A stretch of DNA of 64,000 nt from Varroa destructor (lineage: Eukaryota; Arthropoda; Arachnida; Mesostigmata; Varroidae). Position 1 is the first letter of the stretch. Every line of letters starts with the position of its first letter. Under the pieces are notes generated by a model. The model was not told the origin of the DNA, ran no database searches, and was given only the letters and a program-made list of their open reading frames with translations. Of this stretch, positions 24,709-35,040 are shown piece by piece. A program made the translations under genes and the position numbers. The stretch is from positions 3,161,669 through 3,225,668 of the forward strand of contig NW_019211459.1 of NCBI RefSeq assembly GCF_002443255.2, written 5' to 3'.

Positions 24709-25519
24709 CGTCTGTTCACTCGATTTACTAGAAATTTTTCTGCCTTTTTTTAAACGAAGGGCACGATAAGTGTGAAGTCAAGGCCATCTACGCTTTTTCA
24801 GGCACCTCATCTTCATTTATACTCGTGGTATGCACAGACCATGACCTTAAGCTCCTTCATGACTTCTGTGTTGTATTCATGGTTATAACACAGCCGATCC
24901 ATCGAAAATCAATATATACGCCCATTAGTACATTATCGTGAATTTTCCTTATTTTCTACTGGTATGCATTCTAATTAGGGTAAAAGATAATCATGTCATA
25001 GATTCTCACGATAACATTAGTCCTGTTACCAGGTTCATTGTTTCTCGAAGCAGTGAGCGGCTTAATGTGTTGTAAGGTGTCCTATATAGTCCCTCTGGTA
25101 GCTTAGTCGGTAACGTATTTGAACTTGCACATAGACACAAAGAAATAATTTTATGGCCATATATTGGGTAAATTCGATAGCTGAGTTTTATTTGATATGA
25201 AATGGGATCACAGCATGAGAAACAAAAGAAATTTTCTAATGTGAAATTTTCACAACAGCAGGAACCGACATTTTAAAATTCCTATTTCTTTCATGATCAT
25301 GCTACACGATAAAATGACGCGTAAAAACAAACATTTAAAATTTTTATAGTATCTGCTATTTCTCACAGTCACGATGCAAACGTTCTTCTGCTCCACACAG
25401 TAAGTACTCCCCGCATCAGACGCCCCTCACAAGCTGATTATCCGCACCACTCACGCTTACGATATACTGTCCAGCTAAATAGTTTTGGAACACCATGTGT
25501 ATCTTCAGAAGTTACTTAC

Positions 25520-25716
25520 CTAACTACGTTACTATGGGTTACCCACAACTTATTTCCCCATTGCCTTTTCTTGTGATTAATTTGCATCACGAAAACCACG
25601 CCCAAAAACGCACCCGCTATGTTATTCGAATAAGATAACGATTGCGTTGTAAACGTATAGAAAGTTAGAGAGATCACTATACGCACCAAATTGTATAGAA
25701 ACTGGAACAGTTTCAC
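25520..25716 (-). CDS. candidate internal exon, membrane-like protein
   Basis: Reading minus, AG at 25718-25717 (gacaactttag) precedes a 197-nt open stretch that ends at a textbook donor, GTTAG|GTAAGT, at 25520/25519. It begins VKLFQFLYNLVRIVIS and contains two hydrophobic segments, LVRIVISLTFYTF (about residues 10-22) and AGAFLGVVFVMQI (about 34-46), followed by a basic NHKKRQW. A stop lies in frame just before the acceptor and there is no ATG, so only an internal exon would make sense. The acceptor's pyrimidine tract is weak. It could belong to the same minus-strand gene as 21378-21611, but the phases (2 versus 0) need at least one more exon between them. Confidence 0.28.
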
Positions 25717-26249
25717 CTAAAGTTGTCTGTTAATTTATCTATATGCGCGAAATCATAACCGGCATGGATTACGATAGCCATACGATAGTTCATTCGCTTA
25801 AGGATGCCGCTAGTTCAACTTATATGTTAGTTGTCGAATATTATGAATGGATTTAAAATGGAATTGGCGTGCCGTACGTCCCACCATGAGTAAACATGTC
25901 TATTAACTGATAATAATAATCCATACCAGAGAACAAAACCGATGAGATGATGTAGAATTTGCCCTAATATAAGATGAACATGCCGGTGTCAGATCTTTGC
26001 GTGGTATAGAGAATCAACGCCTACTTTCCAGGAAGGTGAGGGCTGACACATTATGCATACCAGAATCCTTTGTTTTTTCCCAGGACTTCGTTCGGAGCGG
26101 TTCAAGTACGGGGAGGGCTAGTGAGTTTGCGAATTCATTAGTGGCATCCTAGTCCATACCTTTAGAAGATTCCTGCTTCGTCGAAGGGATTACTGTCCTA
26201 TTCCTTTTTTTCACCGGCCGGCTGTGTAACGTTCGTTCGTGTTCCGACC
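25717..26249. other. noncoding flank of retrotransposon copy A
   Basis: No gene is recognisable. The 3' boundary of copy A cannot be fixed: T runs at about 26070 and 26201 could each be a decayed poly(A) tail read from the minus strand. Confidence 0.4.
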
Positions 26250-26702
26250 TTGCTGCCAATCAGGTACACTCATATCGGGTCCTGCAGGGCGACCTGTAAT
26301 AGGCTGGTTAATTGGCGCAACCTTTTTCCCTCTGATACATTTGTGGCCGGTTGCTGCTTTCGCTTCGATTGTTCAACCATCTTGAAGATGTAGCGAGAAA
26401 AGCTGCGAAGACAGGCGTTTGTCGCTTCTGCGAGCCTTAATTTAGCCGTCCAAGCCGCGAACTTAGCGTAGTGAAGCCCACCAGAATGTGTTTGCCATCA
26501 CCTTCGATATCACTGTTATACTGTGCGCGTTTATTCTGCACAAGCCACTGTGAAACTGCATCGTATTCCAGGCCTTGTTATTTACTCAGTAATTATCAAA
26601 ATGATGTTCCTGACCGCGACCTTCAATTTTTCGCGCCGCACCTTCCCACACTTTGCTTGCCACGCTGAGCGAACACTAATATTATTACATCTCTCAGTTC
26701 AC

Positions 26703-27620
26703 TTAGGCTGCAAGTAGAATCCTCCCATAACCTTCATCAACCTCGACACCATAAAGTACCGTTCCTGCTAGAATGAGAGCCTTCGTACGTATGACAATGC
26801 GGAGTACGCTCCACTTGCCTCCCCTTGCCCAGTGCATATTTGAATTATCTTGGCTAGTTCCTCCATCACCTCAGTCGTCACCTTGGTACCATCTGTCGAG
26901 CCTTTTATTCTAATATCTAAATGTTTATCATTTTAATTTTCTTACCGTTTTAGAAAGCCGTAAAACTGTACCTAAGGCCGCCGTTATCTGTCATCCATTT
27001 ATAAACTTTCGTCAACACTTCGCTGTTGGCGTTTCAAGTAGTTTTGGTCCGTGTGCTTTTACGATGATAGGCGTGCGTAACAGCATATGAAATTATGTCT
27101 ACATCTGGATTACGTACACTTGAAGTCTTTGGAACTAAACTATGTGGTAAGTAAGATTTCATAATAGCTGGCCTAAGACTAAGACGTACGTCTTCTTGTT
27201 GTTCGCTCTGAGCACTAGTTTTTGAGCTGCTCCTTTCTTCATGTCAGCGATTTCAACCTAGTGTCCTTCCGAATTTATTCAAAGCGTTGTTGACGTTTAA
27301 AAGAAGACCAAAAAACAAATCCAGAGTCTTTATTTGCTTTTACGGCCCACGCCTTTACAATTATATGATTTATTGCCGTTAAAACCGAGTGGTGCCTTCA
27401 AAAATCACACTGGCAAGGTGGCATTAGGATTGCGTTCCTCAGCAAAGTCTTGGATTCGCTTCTCGACGATGAAGTCCATTCGTTTAGCCAGAGTCCGCAG
27501 AAGACAGATAGGTCTGTAGGAGCTTTTCTTTTTCCATAACCAGTACCACTTCCGTTCTTTTTCAAGCTTTGGAAAAATTACCTTTTCTAAAGACGCTCGT
27601 GGCAACTTCAGCCACTGACA
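26703..27620 (-). pseudogene. reverse transcriptase remnant (copy A)
   Basis: Reading minus, the motifs follow the order of an R1/jockey RT. SSYRPICLL at 27524-27498 (continuing RTLAKRMDFIVEKRI) is the fingers-region signature. VLTAINHI at about 27385-27362 comes after a frameshift. LLLNVNNALNKF at 27306-27271 is motif A, with the catalytic Asp replaced by Asn. SYAVTHAY at 27090-27067 is motif C, where YADD is expected. YKWMTDNG at about 27003-26980 is the thumb-region WM.DNGL signature. TTEVMEELAKII at about 26879 and VLYGVEV (about 26759-26739) match the post-RT region. At least three frame changes and several stops interrupt it, so no functional protein can be made. Confidence 0.88.
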
Positions 27621-27848
27621 GGGTAAATTCCTTTCCTATAAAGAAGTTTTATAATCGTAATCAGAATGCCGCCAGAACTCATCGCATTGTCTCGTTCGAT
27701 TCTTTCACCTGCTACCATTGCTTCATATACAGACACAACCAAAATGCCAAACAAATCTTTATCTGTTATAAGCTTGGTAACTAAAAAATAGTTCTCCTAT
27801 AATTTCCTTTGTTCTTAGGTTCAAAAGAGTGGGTTTACTTTCATGCTA

Positions 27849-28620
27849 AATATTTTCACTAGTCATCTTGTGCAAGTGATTCCGTGGATCTTTGTTGAAT
27901 GACTTTTGAAACAGTGTAAACTGTCTCCTTACCTTTCTTAAACGCACGTTTCAGAGCTGCGTCGGATCTTCTGCTGAGTCAGCCACTAAAGCAACGAGCT
28001 GGTATTCGTGACAATCTCTCCGCACCTTTGCTTGCTTTATGTCTCGGCATCTCCCGGCACATTTCCTATCGAGCCAGGTGATCTCCTCGTTTCATCGGAA
28101 AACGTATATTTATTTCGGCCTAGCAGGCCTATTAGCATGAATTCAGAGCTTTTCCGCTTCCACGCAACTCCTTGCCAGATGATTTTGCAGATCACAAGCG
28201 TTTTTTGTATGCTTTTCCTGATAGTAAATGTGGAGTAGCAAACTGTTACGTATACGTAAATTTTTCGCTCGCTTCACTGAAAGATAGGTGTATCCCTGTC
28301 CTATTGAAGGCTGCAGAGTCATTAGTAATCATCAATTTCATAAACAGCTGACCTCTTTGATTCGTCCTCCAGGTGCCCCATGCCTTCGAAATAACTTTCA
28401 TAGCCATCGGAGAGGATTACCGGCAGTGTCTAGCAACCCTATGCATTGAATAGGGTAATGGCAACATTGATTCGATTGCGCTTCATCTAGATAACCTGAA
28501 ATGGAATCACTATTATTGCTAGCTCTCCGTGTTGGCTGGTCAATAGAAGGAGACATGTTTCCACTTTAGAAGTTTTTGGGGGTCTTCAGGCGCAATTGAA
28601 ACGCAAGCCACTCTAAGGAT
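27849..28620 (-). pseudogene. endonuclease and linker remnant (copy A)
   Basis: Reading minus, ILRVACVSIAPEDP (28620-28579) matches the strand that ends in the vSCYfsPn motif of APE-like endonucleases. AWGTWRTNQRGQLF (28383-28342) matches the conserved AWGS.RTN.RG..L motif that follows DFNA. The linker then shows AALKRAFKKGKET (27960-27922) and NKDPRNHLHKMTSENI (27896-27849), the counterpart of the DPWG.pYK motif. The order and spacing repeat those of copy B. Frameshifts and stops fall between motifs and the DFNA residues are not intact. The APE domain nicks target DNA in active relatives; this copy cannot. Confidence 0.85.
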
Positions 28621-31059
28621 GGATATGACACCAAGCTCCAAATTCAACACTTGCTTAGTTACGGTCGAATCCGAAAACCGGATCAGCGTTGACAAATTAT
28701 AAGTACCTCGTCATATGCACGCCATAATGACCCGCCATCTCAAGCCGCGGGTTCAAGACGTTTTCAAAATTTTAGCACGTCGTTTCCTCTGCGACGCTTG
28801 AACAATAACTTCAGATCCATTAGCTTCTCCTTCTTTCGTATTAACTTCCACATGTGTAACATTGCCTATCTTCCTTGCGGATAACTTGTTCAATCCATGG
28901 AACAGGGTCTTCATGCTTCTTCACGTGGTGGCATTAACCGAATCCAAAAAGCCCCTGCCGTTACTATGCTATCCGCGATCCTATCACTAAAGCCATCTAC
29001 TCTGCAGCACGTTCTATTCTGATCACTTGTTTAATACCTGGGAACCAGTCTCCTTTTGATGCTTCCTCGTGTGTTGTTCCCGTAGAATATTCGCCTTTTC
29101 CATTTACCTTAGTGACCCAATGTTCAATTTCAGTTAGATTACTTAGATTACCCACATTTAGATGTTCCCATCGACCGTATTTATCTTCTATCTCGTAATT
29201 CTATCACTTCGACGAAATTGACAGCTTTAGTAACGTAGCGTGGCATTGCATTGCCTTCTTTGCCACTTCGTTTTTGTTTGTTGACCATCGTTACTCATAG
29301 TGGGAGATTTCTCAATTTCCCTATTGTTTGCACCTTTTCCGATCGCAGCCGAGTTCATCAGACAGCTCTTAGCTTCCTCGTTCACCTGCCGTGGCCTCAT
29401 CTTGCCAAGGACAGGTCTTCCCTGGTTCGGCGCCCGACTGTTTTGTCCAAACTCGCGCAGTATCCATAGCCACAGTTTTATAATTTGCCCAGCTGCCACC
29501 AAAAGCGTTGTGGCCCGAAAAGGCACAGTCTCCCCACGGTAATTCACTATAATCTAGCTGAGAGAAGGCTGTATATTCAATGCCTTCAGCAACCTTCAAT
29601 GAAAAACAGCGCATTTCGACAAAGTACACCGAAGTCTCACCACCTGAGAGGCAAGTCGTTTATGATAGTTATTGTGTAGCAGTCATAATCATGAAATAGA
29701 CTCTCATGCTAAAAATAACACCATTATTTTAAGAACCGTTCTACTCACTTCCTAGAGCAAGAAGCAGGCTATTCATACAAATCAGATCCCTGATACATCG
29801 GAATCTTTTGAAGGCCGTTCTAAATCAATCCGTTCACATTGGACGCAGGCACGTAGCTTGTATACTATATTCCTGCTTTTTGGTAGATAAGCAGATAGTC
29901 TACGGCAGCTATGGTGCTTACTTTCGCGGTCGAAATAAATAATCACCAGCGTATTTAGCACTGAACCCGCTTGATTTTAACGTCAGTTAAATATATGGAA
30001 CGTTTTTCTAACAAGCGTTGTTCGTTGTGATTATCTATCTAGGCTCATCGAATTCTCGTCTTTAGCAACATGTTTTCTAAACGTGCCGTTATATGAATTA
30101 TTGATTTTTTAATTTTTTGATAGTACATAAATGCTAAAAGCCTTGCAATATATCTGAATTTCTAACAGAGAAGTAGATGCAAATAATATATAGGCAGGGC
30201 TATGTTGATTGGATTAAATGTCGATAGATGTATTTTCTTTTCCTTTGATTTTTTGACAAGTTTCACATCTCACATATGTATGCCTCTTCGCCAAAGAGGC
30301 CGATGTGCGGGCATAGGGTATAGACCAAAAGCTTTTGGTTACAAAGTTTAAAATACTTACGTTTGTTAGAGTTATAGGTGCATGACATTCATGAACATCC
30401 TGTAAATTGTCACTGATGCGGTTCGTGGTCTCGACAAATACTAGGACTCGCTTCGAAGCACAACCTTACAAGCTTATTCTCTCACGAGTTCTCTCAACCT
30501 AAACGAAAGAGGGTTCGTTTCTCTCCGAAAACGGGTATCTTGGCTCACGGTATAATAGGCGATGACGCTATTGATGATTTTATCAACAAGCCCATTAGTC
30601 CTCCACACGCCCTACCCTGGTCAGGTTTTCTTGAAATCAAAGCCATATTTGCGTTAGACATCATGTAGGTCAAACTCCGCTTACTCACACAGCCACACCC
30701 AAAGGACTATATTGTCGGTTTACTTATAATTGAGGCCTGTTTCCACTTGTATTAGCGACAAATACAGTAGATGCAAAGCATGGTTACGATCGTCTCTTCA
30801 GCGAACACGTCGTCAATGGCTTTTGAAGTCGATTCGCGCCATTGCTAGTTCACACCACAGGACACATGTAGCTGTGCCGTTATGTGTTTCTGCTTGCCTG
30901 AGACACCGCCATTTGCGCTTGGGTTAAAGCTTAAAACATTTTCATGTTACGGTTACTTATCTGCCTTCTATTATTTCTTCGTAATCTGTTGCTGGTTTTA
31001 AGGAGTCTAGTTTCGGATGGCTGTCGATAACATTCAACGTTTTTGGACCCATCTTGATC

Positions 31060-31665
31060 TTTATACAGGATGGGGTCCCAAATGGTTCCGCGATCCCAAC
31101 CAAAAAGTCTGCGCTGAAAGCTGAGGTCAACCGCAACACAAGCAAAGGGTTCCATTGCTATCTGATGCCTATTACCTTTGTACGAATTTCTTTCTTGCCA
31201 AATTATTGTCGATTGGTTCCGAGTGACAGCACCCATAACAGGCAGCAGAAGTCAGGTTTGTCCGAAGTTAGACTAGAGGTTCTAGAGGACGCAGAAAGCC
31301 TGGATTTAGAATAGGTTTCTCCTTCTTGCCTTCCACACAGATGAAGATACAAAACGATAAAGACGAAACAAGACAGGCTGTTGAACGCGCCAATCGGTGA
31401 AGCTGAAGGGCTGCACAGGAACAGAGAGCAAAAACGACGCAGGAAATCTCCTGAAGGCCCAGTGCCGTTCGAAATGGAGTGGCTAGTGGGTACGCTCTCG
31501 GATGCTGCGACAGTGTCTGCCACACGTGGTAATGGCTGCAATATCTGTGACGGCGTAAAGCTAGATTGGGCATTTTTTGCCTCATGGAATAGTGGGAAAC
31601 TTCGATGATGAAATTTCTACATAGGAATGTTCGGGCGTGCGGTGCTGATATGCAAGCAAGCAAAT
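31060..31665 (-). repeat. 5' block of the element, copy A
   Basis: Reading minus, this block aligns by eye with plus 33175-33900. Shared words include CCCAATCTAG, TTGCAGCCATT, GTTTCGTCTT...ATCGTTTTGTAT, CTCTAGAACC, TGACTTCTG and a later TAGGCATC...ATA.CAAT. Neither copy has a continuous frame across the block, though one copy A frame (about 31236-30931) runs 101 codons and includes WDRGTIWDPILYKDQDG. It is likely leader or ORF1 DNA of the retrotransposon. Confidence 0.8.
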
Positions 31666-33174
31666 CGTAAAAAGGTGTTTAGGAAGCTAAGCCTCTTGAG
31701 CTATTGCCAAGCTACCAATGGAGTTTCAATGATAAAGCAAAAAGTCAAAGGCAAATTTTATTTTTTCAGAAGGCCTTGCTAGAAAATTATACCGAGTGTT
31801 TTTTTGCGGAACAAGTAAAAAGTGCTGAAATTTCGTTGTGTATGTGTCGACAAGATATAATTAAGTTACATGAATAATTCGATGATCGTAAATATCGCTA
31901 CTCACCCGAAAGTGTTATGCTCATAAGGACTGATTTTATAACAACTCGATTTACAACTTATCTTGAAAAGACGTATTACATGGTTTTAGAGTTTTCGTTG
32001 TTTCACGAATTATAGATGCCGTTGCCTGAGATAACGATGGTGTATAGTGCCCATATTCCCGTTGGCCTGGAATCCAATTTATCACTTAAGAGGCTCCCCG
32101 CTGCTAGAAAACTACAGCATTTCTTTGTCTCTACATATTGGGTTTTACTAGGCAAAAAAACAGTTTAAAAATCAAATAAAAATTACAGCCTACGAAACAA
32201 TCTGTTTAGTTGCATGTGTAGGCATAATGTTCCGTAAAAAAAATATTCAAATATTTAAAAAAAAAACATAATTTAAGATGCTCTACCACCTCCTGATACC
32301 ATCGTGCAGTGTCAATGTCGTCGTGCCGACGATGAAAAGAAGCGGCGTTGCGACTTCCCTGATAACAAGGCCCACAAAAAGGCCTTACCAGCTTGCCTCA
32401 GTAATAGCCAATGGCTTATTCTGCGGGGGCAAATGTAGACTCGATATTTGCGTACATAAACAACTCTGGCGGTTAATTTAAAAACACTCAGTTTGATGCT
32501 GACGTTAAAAGAGTCAGTGGTCTGCTTTACACAGCATGTGGAAAAATACGGCTTCGTACTATCGTTGCGCTACAGATCGCGCCGAATTGAAATGGCAGGT
32601 TGAGCCTATCAATGATAATTATTGCTTACTTTTTGAGCGACCGATTTGTCAAGAACAGTTGTATGTGTACGCATACAACAGAGGAAAACTATTTTCAATG
32701 TTCTAGTTAAGATGCATTTGAAAAAATAGTAGAGCCAAGAAAATTTTTAGTAACGGGAAGTTAAATCGTACTATAATAGACCAAACGGAATATACGTAAT
32801 AGGTATTATAGTCCTAAATGTCAAGCAATGGCACGTATAATCCGTGGAACAGCCGATAGTTTAAAACAAAGGGGAATATGTAACATATGTCATATATTAA
32901 AGACTAGCTGCAACTAGTTTTTATAAAATCATTTCTTGTGAGCACAGTCCCCTCGGGTGGATAGCAATTAATAATTATTCATATAATTTAATTGCACGTT
33001 CATCCCACTGTTATTAACTTTGATACAGTAAAATTTCAACACTTTTCACACGTTCCGCTTGAAATATAGCCAAATAGTCATAACCAAATACTTCAGAAAA
33101 GGTCACTTCCTGATATTAACTTTCTGCCTTATAATCGAAACTTGACGGTGGCTCGAATAGCGTAGCTTACGGTG
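31666..33174. other. spacer between the two retrotransposon heads
   Basis: About 1.5 kb of AT-rich sequence without recognised motifs, with poly(A) runs at 32155, 32237 and 32259. It may be host DNA between two insertions, or a foreign segment inside an older inverted arrangement. Confidence 0.5.
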
Positions 33175-33900
33175 CCGCTTTTACGGTTCGCTTTCTTACA
33201 TGTTAGAGTGGAAGTGCGAGCCTTCCTAGGTAGGAATGCTTTGATCAAAGTTCCACGGCGTTTCTCGGTGACGGAAAGACTCATCCGTTTTCAGACTAAC
33301 GGAAATCGGATTGCGACAAAGGGTGCCCAATCTAGCCCACCCCCGTCACGAATGTTGCAGCCATTGCCCCGTAGTCCCTGTGACGGAATTCGCGAACCTA
33401 TCTACTAACTGCTCCATGCCAAACGACATGGAATATTCAAGAGGTGTGTCATGTCGTTCCTGTTGTCGAGTCCTGCGCATCCCTTCAGCTGCGTTGATTG
33501 TAGCTTTCAGCCCTGCGTTCATAAACCTTGTAGCGCCTGTCTCGTTTCGTCTTCATCGTTTTGTATTTTCATCTGAGAGAGCAGCAAAGGCTTTTATTTT
33601 CCTGTCGAAGGCAGGAAGGAGGCACCTATTTTTAATATAGAATTCTCTGCTTTCTCTAGAACCTGTGACTTATATTCTTGCAGACTTGACTTCTGATCTT
33701 TGTAATAGGTAATATTTCCGGCGAAAGGAAAGAATCAATCGGAGTCAGTCGGCCATATCTTGGCAGAAACCAAGGTCGTGCATGGATAGTAGGCATCGAA
33801 TATCAATATAATCTTTTATTTGTGGTTAGTCTAATATTAGCTTTCCTTGCGGATTTTTGTCGGCGTCGCGTACCTGGGTAGATCCTATAGGAATCAGGAC
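33175..33900 (+). repeat. 5' block of the element, copy B
   Basis: Homologous by eye to the minus strand of 31060-31665, forming an inverted pair whose proximal ends are about 1.5 kb apart. Small insertions and deletions separate the matching words. It is not a clean terminal inverted repeat of a DNA transposon, because each arm leads into its own endonuclease/RT relic. Confidence 0.8.
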
Positions 33901-35030
33901 CTGTACTATTTATTATTTGTTGAAATGTTTGTTGATTAAAAGCAATTGTTGCACCTTTCGTAACAATTTATGACTAAGAATGTGGTCGACAAACAAGCGA
34001 AAGCGTGGTCTGTCGGACCAGAAGCGAAAGTTGAAGAAATTATAGATGGGAGACAAATAACCGTGACATAGGTGCTAGAAACCTCAGCAAATAGTGGTGT
34101 CTCAAGCAAGCAGAGGGTACAATCACGTAACTGTGTGTACTTCGATATGGAATCGGGACTGCAGACAATCGGTGACATCCTGACTAAGGAGAACGTCATG
34201 GCCATGCCTTGCATATGTTGCATTCGTCGCTGGTGAAAATTAAAACAAACAAACGAAGAAAGTAAGTAAAATGTAATGTGCAGGGGAAGCCCAACGCACG
34301 CGGTATGTAGCGCTGCCGATTATGAAATATAGTGAGTGTGTAAAAGGCAGGTGAGAATACCGTCCATACCGTCTCCACCTATGTTATTATAGTATAAGGC
34401 TCCTGCGTCCTGCTCCTGCAGGTGAAGGCAGGTAGAAACAGATATAACCTATAAGATGTTCGCAAATTAAAGTGTCGTGCAAAAGTAATCCTGATAAATG
34501 TAAGGGTGTTTCTTTAAAGAGAAAAGTTTTTGGTCTATGTCACATAGTTATGAATTGGTCTGTTTGATATAAACTCATGACACGATTGTGCTTGGCCATA
34601 CATGGAAAACGGCTGCTCCTGCGAATTCGAAAATCCGCCGGGAACAGTAATTTCATTTAAACTGTCCAAATGAACTGCAATCGAAGCAAACTTACCTATG
34701 CCACAGCTGTTAGATCACAAGCTATGTTTTGCTCTCTACGTCAAACAAACGTGACGTTAGCCAAAAGAGAAAGCGAGTGAGTAAGAAAGTCGGCAGGATA
34801 GTTACGTGTGTTGTAGCACGCGGGCCGATTATGGTGCCAAACCAAATATGGTGTTCGCTTCTCATGGTTGAAGGGCCAAAATATAGGGCATTGCTAATCG
34901 TGCTTTGGTAGTCCAAATGAGTCGGCTGCAGACCTTGTGGTCCTGCCTGATCGCTACAGCAAGATAGTACCAAATACTGCCGATGATTTGCTAATCCACT
35001 TATTTTATTGATTTTTTTATTTCTCCAATT
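33901..35030 (+). other. middle part of copy B, no motif recognised
   Basis: By position this should hold the end of ORF1 and the first part of the endonuclease. Translation gives no zinc knuckle or catalytic motif that I can defend. Open frames here run up to 116 codons (minus 35072-34722), with no recognisable content. Confidence 0.4.
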
Positions 35031-35040
35031 TGCTACTTCG

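Larger units (their letters stand above)
21708..25519. other. stretch without recognised gene
   Basis: It contains a palindromic CRE-like site (22199-22212), a TATA/initiator-like arrangement (22783-22818), an imperfect GGAC/GGAA tetranucleotide-rich patch (about 22940-23030), a poly(A)/poly(T) low-complexity segment (23758-23793) and an AT microsatellite (24679-24707). If the two minus-strand exon candidates around it belong together, much of this would be intron. Confidence 0.5.
26250..31680 (-). mobile_element. degraded R1/jockey-type retrotransposon, copy A
   Basis: A non-LTR retrotransposon relic lying 5'-to-3' on the minus strand. From high to low coordinates it shows a 5' block shared with copy B (31665-31060), a poorly conserved middle (31060-28700, probably ORF1 and leader), endonuclease pieces (28620-28276), the endonuclease-RT linker (27960-27849), RT motifs (27620-26960) and a post-RT region (about 26880-26703). 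Such elements copy themselves by target-primed reverse transcription using an APE-type endonuclease and RT. Here many stops and frameshifts and a lost RT aspartate show it is dead. Outer limits are approximate; R1-group membership rests on motif resemblance and not on a tree. Confidence 0.85.

Noticed and set aside
31203..31663. Frames of 112 and 131 codons on the minus strand as host genes
   Set aside because: They lie in the 5' block of retrotransposon copy A, and the homologous positions in copy B are interrupted.
33311..33640. 109-codon plus frame as a host gene
   Set aside because: It is the counterpart of the same retrotransposon block; frames do not stay aligned between the copies.
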